From Pseudomonas arsenicoxydans (GTDB taxonomy: Bacteria; Pseudomonadota; Gammaproteobacteria; Pseudomonadales; Pseudomonadaceae): DNA of 64,000 nucleotides. Below the pieces are notes generated by a model that saw nothing but the letters and a program-made list of their open reading frames with translations, had not been told where the DNA came from and made no database searches. The stretch lies in the NCBI RefSeq assembly GCF_006438915.1, contig NZ_RCZE01000010.1:109311-173310 (forward strand), in the 5' to 3' direction. Every line of letters starts with the position of its first letter. The first letter of the stretch is position 1. Below are positions 60,841 through 64,000 of the stretch, in pieces. Made by a program: the position numbers and the translations under genes.

Positions 60841-62151
60841 ATGTCACAGAGCGCCGCCGCTACCCAGGCCATCGTTGACGACAAAAACGCCGTCTACAAA
60901 CGCATCACCCTGCGTTTGATCCCCTTCATCTTCATCTGCTACCTGTTCAACTACCTCGACCGGGTCAACGTTGGATTCGCCAAACTGCAGATGCTCGACG
61001 CACTGAAATTCAGCGAAACCGTGTACGGCCTCGGCGCCGGGATCTTCTTCATCGGCTACGTGCTGTGCGGCGTGCCGAGCAACCTGGCCCTGACCAAATT
61101 CGGCCCACGGCGCTGGATCGCGCTGATGATGATCGTCTGGGGCACGCTCTCGACCTGCCTGCTGTTCGTCACCACCCCGACCGAGTTCTATACCTTGCGC
61201 CTGTTCACCGGCGCGGCCGAAGCCGGGTTCTTCCCGGGCGTGGTGCTTTACCTCTCGCAGTGGTTCCCGACCTTCCGCCGTGGCCGCATCATGGCGCTGT
61301 TCATGTCGGCGATCCCCGTGTCCGGCCTGCTCGGCAGCCCGTTCTCCGGCTGGATCCTCAACCACTTCGGTGCAGGCCAGGCCGGTTTGGCGGGCTGGCA
61401 GTGGATGTTCCTGCTGCAAGGCATTCCGACCGTGATCCTCGGCGCCCTCGCCTATTTCCTGCTGAGTGACAGCTACGCCAACGCCAAATGGCTCACGCCT
61501 TTCGAGCGTTCGGTGCTGGAAGCCGACCACGCTGAAGACTTGGCGAACAAACCGAAAACCACCACTGACTCGCTGTTGGCGGTATTCAAGAACCCGGCGA
61601 TCTGGGCGTTCGGTTTGATTTACTTCTGCATCCAGAGCGGCGTGTATGCGATCAACTTCTGGCTGCCGTCGATCATCAAGAATCTCGGTTTCAGCGACAA
61701 CCTGGTGATTGGCTGGTTGAGTGCGATTCCGTACCTGTTGGCGGCGGTGTTCATGTTGCTGGTCGGCCGCTCGGCGGACCTGCGCAAGGAACGACGCTGG
61801 CACTTGGTGGTGCCGATGTTGATGGGCGCGGTGGGTCTGTTGATCGCGGTGAACTTCGCCGCCACGCCGGCCATCGCGATTCTCGGCTTGACCATCGCCA
61901 CCATGGGCGCCCTCACCGGCCTGCCGATGTTCTGGCCGGTGCCGACGGCGCTGTTGAGTGCGGGTGCGGCGGCGGGTGGTTTGGCGCTGATCAACTCGAT
62001 GGGGCAGATGGCGGGGTTCCTGAGCCCGTATCTGGTGGGTTGGGTCAAGGACAGCACTGGTTCGACCGATGCCGCGCTGTATCTGCTGGCGGGTGTGATT
62101 GTGTGTGGCAGCTTGCTGGCGCTGCGCATGACGCGCACGTTGCGGATGTAA
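60841..62151 (+). CDS. MFS transporter of the ACS family (acid-sugar/tartrate type)
   Basis: 436 residues with twelve membrane segments. YLFNYLDRVNVGFAKLQM near residue 38 and LRLFTGAAEAGFFPGVVLYL near residue 120 are motifs of anion:cation symporters such as GudP/GarP and tartrate carriers. Divergent from the CdaR-type gene across 169 bp, so it is probably controlled by that regulator and imports a hexarate, glycerate or tartrate. GAGAGAG lies 12 bases before ATG 60841. An intrinsic terminator begins 14 bp after the stop. Confidence 0.88.
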   Translation: MSQSAAATQAIVDDKNAVYKRITLRLIPFIFICYLFNYLDRVNVGFAKLQMLDALKFSETVYGLGAGIFFIGYVLCGVPSNLALTKFGPRRWIALMMIVWGTLSTCLLFVTTPTEFYTLRLFTGAAEAGFFPGVVLYLSQWFPTFRRGRIMALFMSAIPVSGLLGSPFSGWILNHFGAGQAGLAGWQWMFLLQGIPTVILGALAYFLLSDSYANAKWLTPFERSVLEADHAEDLANKPKTTTDSLLAVFKNPAIWAFGLIYFCIQSGVYAINFWLPSIIKNLGFSDNLVIGWLSAIPYLLAAVFMLLVGRSADLRKERRWHLVVPMLMGAVGLLIAVNFAATPAIAILGLTIATMGALTGLPMFWPVPTALLSAGAAAGGLALINSMGQMAGFLSPYLVGWVKDSTGSTDAALYLLAGVIVCGSLLALRMTRTLRM

Positions 62152-62165
62152 TTTCAGCGAGAACA

Positions 62166-62190
62166 AAAACGGCCCTTTCGGGCCGTTTTT
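62166..62190 (+). terminator. Intrinsic terminator after the MFS gene
   Basis: AAAACGGCCC-TTTC-GGGCCGTTTTT: 10-bp stem and T5, 14 bp after the stop codon. Confidence 0.93.
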
Positions 62191-62234
62191 CATTTCTCAA
62201 GCGCAAACACGCTGTTGTGGGAAGACACATTTTT

Positions 62235-62344
62235 GTGGCGAGGGAGCTTGCTCCCGCTCGAGTGCGCAGCGCTCGCAAGATCTCCAGACAGCTTGGGATT
62301 TTGGGGCCGCTTCGCAGCCCAGCGGGAGCAAGCTCCCTCGCCAC
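62235..62344. repeat. REP pair, GGCGAGGGAGCTTGCTCCCG type
   Basis: GTGGCGAGGGAGCTTGCTCC and GGAGCAAGCTCCCTCGCCAC about 70 bp apart, just after the terminator and before the convergent small gene. Confidence 0.9.
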
Positions 62345-62354
62345 AGGGACTGTG

Positions 62355-62720
62355 TTAGCTATGAGGGTCGACGTTATCCAACATCCGGTTCACCGCCAGT
62401 TCGCCCAGCATCACGGAGTGTTGAATACCAAGCAGGGTATGGCGCTGTGTACCGTTCAACTGCCCGGCGAAATCATTCAACATCACACTCGCTGACGCCA
62501 ATGTCTCACAGGCGTTGACCAGCAGGGTTTCGTGATCGGTGTCGGGCCCGACGAAGTAGATGGTGCTGGGTTTGCGTGGGGTGTCTTTGGGGATGACCGG
62601 TTTGAGGTAGTAATCGAGGGCGCGGTCGGCGGCGGTGTTGAGCTTTTTGGAATCGGTGGATTCGTAGGGGGAAACGTCGTCGGTTTCGGTTTCTGGCGGG
62701 TTCGGTGTGATCTTGAACAT
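62355..62720 (-). CDS. DUF6124/DUF3077-like small Pseudomonas protein
   Basis: 121 residues. It starts MFKITPNPPETETDDVSPYE, then KLNTAADRALDYYLKP near residue 27, TIYFVGPDTDHETLLVNACE near 55 and a helical C-terminal half ending ELAVNRMLDNVDPHS. This opening is common to a small paralogous family found in many pseudomonads whose function is not known. TAGGAG precedes ATG 62720. The untranslated region before it is unusually long (about 350 bp) and rich in inverted repeats (see 62721). Soluble; no signal peptide. Confidence 0.75.
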   Translation of the reverse strand: MFKITPNPPETETDDVSPYESTDSKKLNTAADRALDYYLKPVIPKDTPRKPSTIYFVGPDTDHETLLVNACETLASASVMLNDFAGQLNGTQRHTLLGIQHSVMLGELAVNRMLDNVDPHS

Positions 62721-63080
62721 AGATGAAACTCCTAAAGCACTTATAAAGGAGCCATCACTCTCGCTACCAAACGAGGGGTGGTGGCCATACGCAGGTTGGT
62801 AGACCGGGCTCTAGGAAAACGGCGCACCCGAAGATGCCCTGCGCATGACCACCATAAAGACGAGACGAAAAATCTCGGCAAAAGGCAGTGCTTTGCGACT
62901 AGAGACCCGGGCTACCAAACCCCATCGCTGTTTTTCAGCGACGGGGAAACGATAAGACCCAGGCCCAAGGCGCACAAGCCGGCGGATTCTGGCGCAGTCG
63001 TAGGCAACGGCGCAAGGTTGTGTAGCCTGAGAGAGTTTCTGGAGGTGTCGATTAAACACCGCTGTTTAATCGGACTACGC
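62721..63080 (-). other. Noncoding leader upstream of the DUF6124-like gene, probably structured RNA
   Basis: No convincing gene in this 410-bp gap; short open frames here have no ribosome sites and odd composition. It holds an imperfect 18-bp inverted repeat (TGGTAGACCGGGCTCTAG at 62797-62814 and CTAGAGACCCGGGCTACCA at 62899-62917), a hairpin CGAGA-N7-TCTCG within the loop, CCCCATCGCTG/CAGCGACGGGG (62919-62945), and a GATTAAACA/TGTTTAATC stem near 63050-63071. GCTACCAAAC occurs twice (62763 and 62911). The layout suggests a structured 5' UTR or small RNA read towards the gene. Confidence 0.45.
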
Positions 63081-63094
63081 CGCCAGGGATACTG

Positions 63095-64000
63095 ACGAAA
63101 AATAGATCCGTCCCTGAGAGATCCCCACAAATCTACGTTAGCGCCTGTGCTTGCTGATGCACCTCGTTTCTCAACGCGTGCTCAAGTCTCTCCAAGGTTC
63201 TTCGAGACTTTGAACCGCGTCCGCTACGCCAGTATTCCAGCCCTAGCCGCCATAGCGACAACACCCGCCGATGCTTAAGGCTATTACTTTGAAAGCGTTG
63301 TTCATGACCTGCTTCACGGGCCTGTAGTCCGGTCAAACAGATGATGTAGTTGGCCAAAGCCGCAATCAGTAAGAGCACTTCAATTCGGCGCGGGCAGTGA
63401 CTTCGATGGCGAGTTACGCCAACACCGAAGTGTTCGCTTTTCACATCCCGGAAGCCTTCTTCTATCTGCATCCGTTGCTAGTAAATGGCCACGATTTTCG
63501 ATGGATTCCACTGATCCTCCGGTAGATTGCTGGCCAACAACCAAGGCTCTCGTTCACGATTGGCCGATTGTCTACTGAGTTTATTTTTGGCGATTGAGCC
63601 TGTGACGCGCTGATGTTTTCGCCCCTTGGCACGGTGCCGGACGCAGTACAAATGAATGAAATGCGGTGCGCTTTGCGTCATCTCGATCTGGCCTAGTGAC
63701 TTCGGTGAAGATGACGCCAACGCGTAGAGATTTTTCACTGGCAACCAAGTGTGTGAGTCGCTGCGGTAGAGGTCGCGGTTGCGCACCCGAGCCACGTAAT
63801 ACCAGCCTTGCGCCTCAACAGCCTTGATCCAGGGCCGTCGAAAACCGGCATCGGCCACAAGGATTGGCACACAGTCTTTGGGGAGCATTTCGGCCAGCGT
63901 TTGCAGCAATTTCTTTTGATATTTCGGACAGCCTTCACGCTCGTGGACGCTTTCGTAAATAGGAAACGAGCGCCCTGCCAAGGGGATCGCGGCGCGTAAT
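63095..64000 (-). mobile_element. IS4-family insertion sequence, partial
   Basis: Element carrying the transposase above. The inner end must lie between the transposase stop (63133) and the leader structure (about 63080); ATAGATCCGTCCCTGAGAGA at about 63103-63122 is a candidate terminal repeat, but the matching end is outside the window, so neither boundary nor target duplication could be confirmed. Confidence 0.55.
63133..64000 (-). pseudogene. IS4-family transposase with internal amber stop (5' end outside window)
   Basis: The frame is open from base 64000 (LRAAIPLAGRSFPIYESVHE) and covers the IS4 core: VADAGFRRPWIKAVEAQGWY with the second catalytic Asp, then NLPEDQWNPSKIVAIY. TAG at 63478-63480 interrupts it, after which the same frame continues QRMQIEEGFRDVKSEHFGV to the stop at 63133. 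The stop lies in the first variable position of the IS4 Y-x2-R-x3-E-x6-K signature, which is otherwise complete with the catalytic Glu. So one base change inactivates the gene, unless the amber is read through. The rest lies outside the window. Confidence 0.85.

Noticed and set aside
62811..63059. 82-residue minus-strand frame in the leader of the DUF6124-like gene
   Set aside because: No ribosome site, Arg/Ser-rich, and it spans several inverted repeats that suggest RNA structure instead. Could be reconsidered if conserved as protein in relatives.
62778..63095. 105-residue plus-strand frame in the same gap
   Set aside because: Begins without a ribosome site and crosses the same repeats; likely noncoding.

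Overview
The window reads as chromosomal DNA of a fluorescent-group Pseudomonas (P. fluorescens lineage). The base composition is GC-rich, and the gaps between genes carry at least fifteen REP or REP-pair elements of the Pseudomonas type (core CGAGCAAGCCCGCTCCCAC or GCGAGGGAGCTTGCTCCCGC). The gene content also fits: arn lipid A genes, a ptxS-kguEKTD 2-ketogluconate operon, aruH, efeUOB and a DUF6124-type gene. No rRNA or tRNA genes and no CRISPR array were seen.

Layout. 1-3651: end of a lipid A aminoarabinose cluster (arnE partial, arnF, ugd) followed by an extra ArnT-like glycosyltransferase. 3744-5790: an MFS transporter and an HPP membrane protein. 5962-14065: acyl-CoA catabolism. A short plus-strand pair (3-hydroxyisobutyryl-CoA hydrolase-like, acyl-CoA dehydrogenase) faces a five-gene minus-strand operon (AMP-dependent ligase, SDR, thiolase, acyl-CoA dehydrogenase, enoyl-CoA hydratase); together these look like valine/isoleucine or short branched acyl-CoA breakdown. 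14202-18370: a protein of unknown function, two AraC-type regulators, an SDR and a truncated SDR remnant around a large inverted repeat. 18585-22857: a Fur-box-preceded iron uptake operon efeU-efeO-efeB-efeM. 23054-30520: housekeeping and miscellaneous genes (MFS, pssA, TetR, DUF1348, TauE/SafE, nudC, dienoyl-CoA isomerase, methyltransferase). 30679-32538: a TPR lipoprotein-like gene with an ECF sigma factor and its membrane anti-sigma factor. 32686-39246: an RstAB-like two-component system divergent from a two-gene RND efflux pump.

39324-49225 is the accessory part. It is visibly AT-richer and carries proteins I do not recognise: a duplicated beta-domain protein, a small relative of it, a classical autotransporter, a 686-residue protein that looks built of Ig-like modules, and another beta-rich protein. 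It is interrupted by ordinary genes (DUF1345, AraC plus LysE). Two 20-bp dyads that match the LuxR-type box layout (CTGT-N8-ACAG) lie about 95-98 bp before the start codons of the two outermost unknown genes. This is the most interesting regulatory signal in the window and suggests quorum-sensing or LuxR-solo control of the island.

49493-54865: the ptxS-kguE-kguK-kguT-kguD operon for 2-ketogluconate use, with two perfect PtxS operators; kguK ends inside a REP pair. 54993-62151: aruH, a chemoreceptor, glycerate kinase, a CdaR-type regulator and a divergent MFS acid-sugar transporter. 62355-64000: a DUF6124-type gene with a long structured-looking 5' leader, then an IS4-family transposase cut by the window edge and broken by an amber codon inside its catalytic signature.
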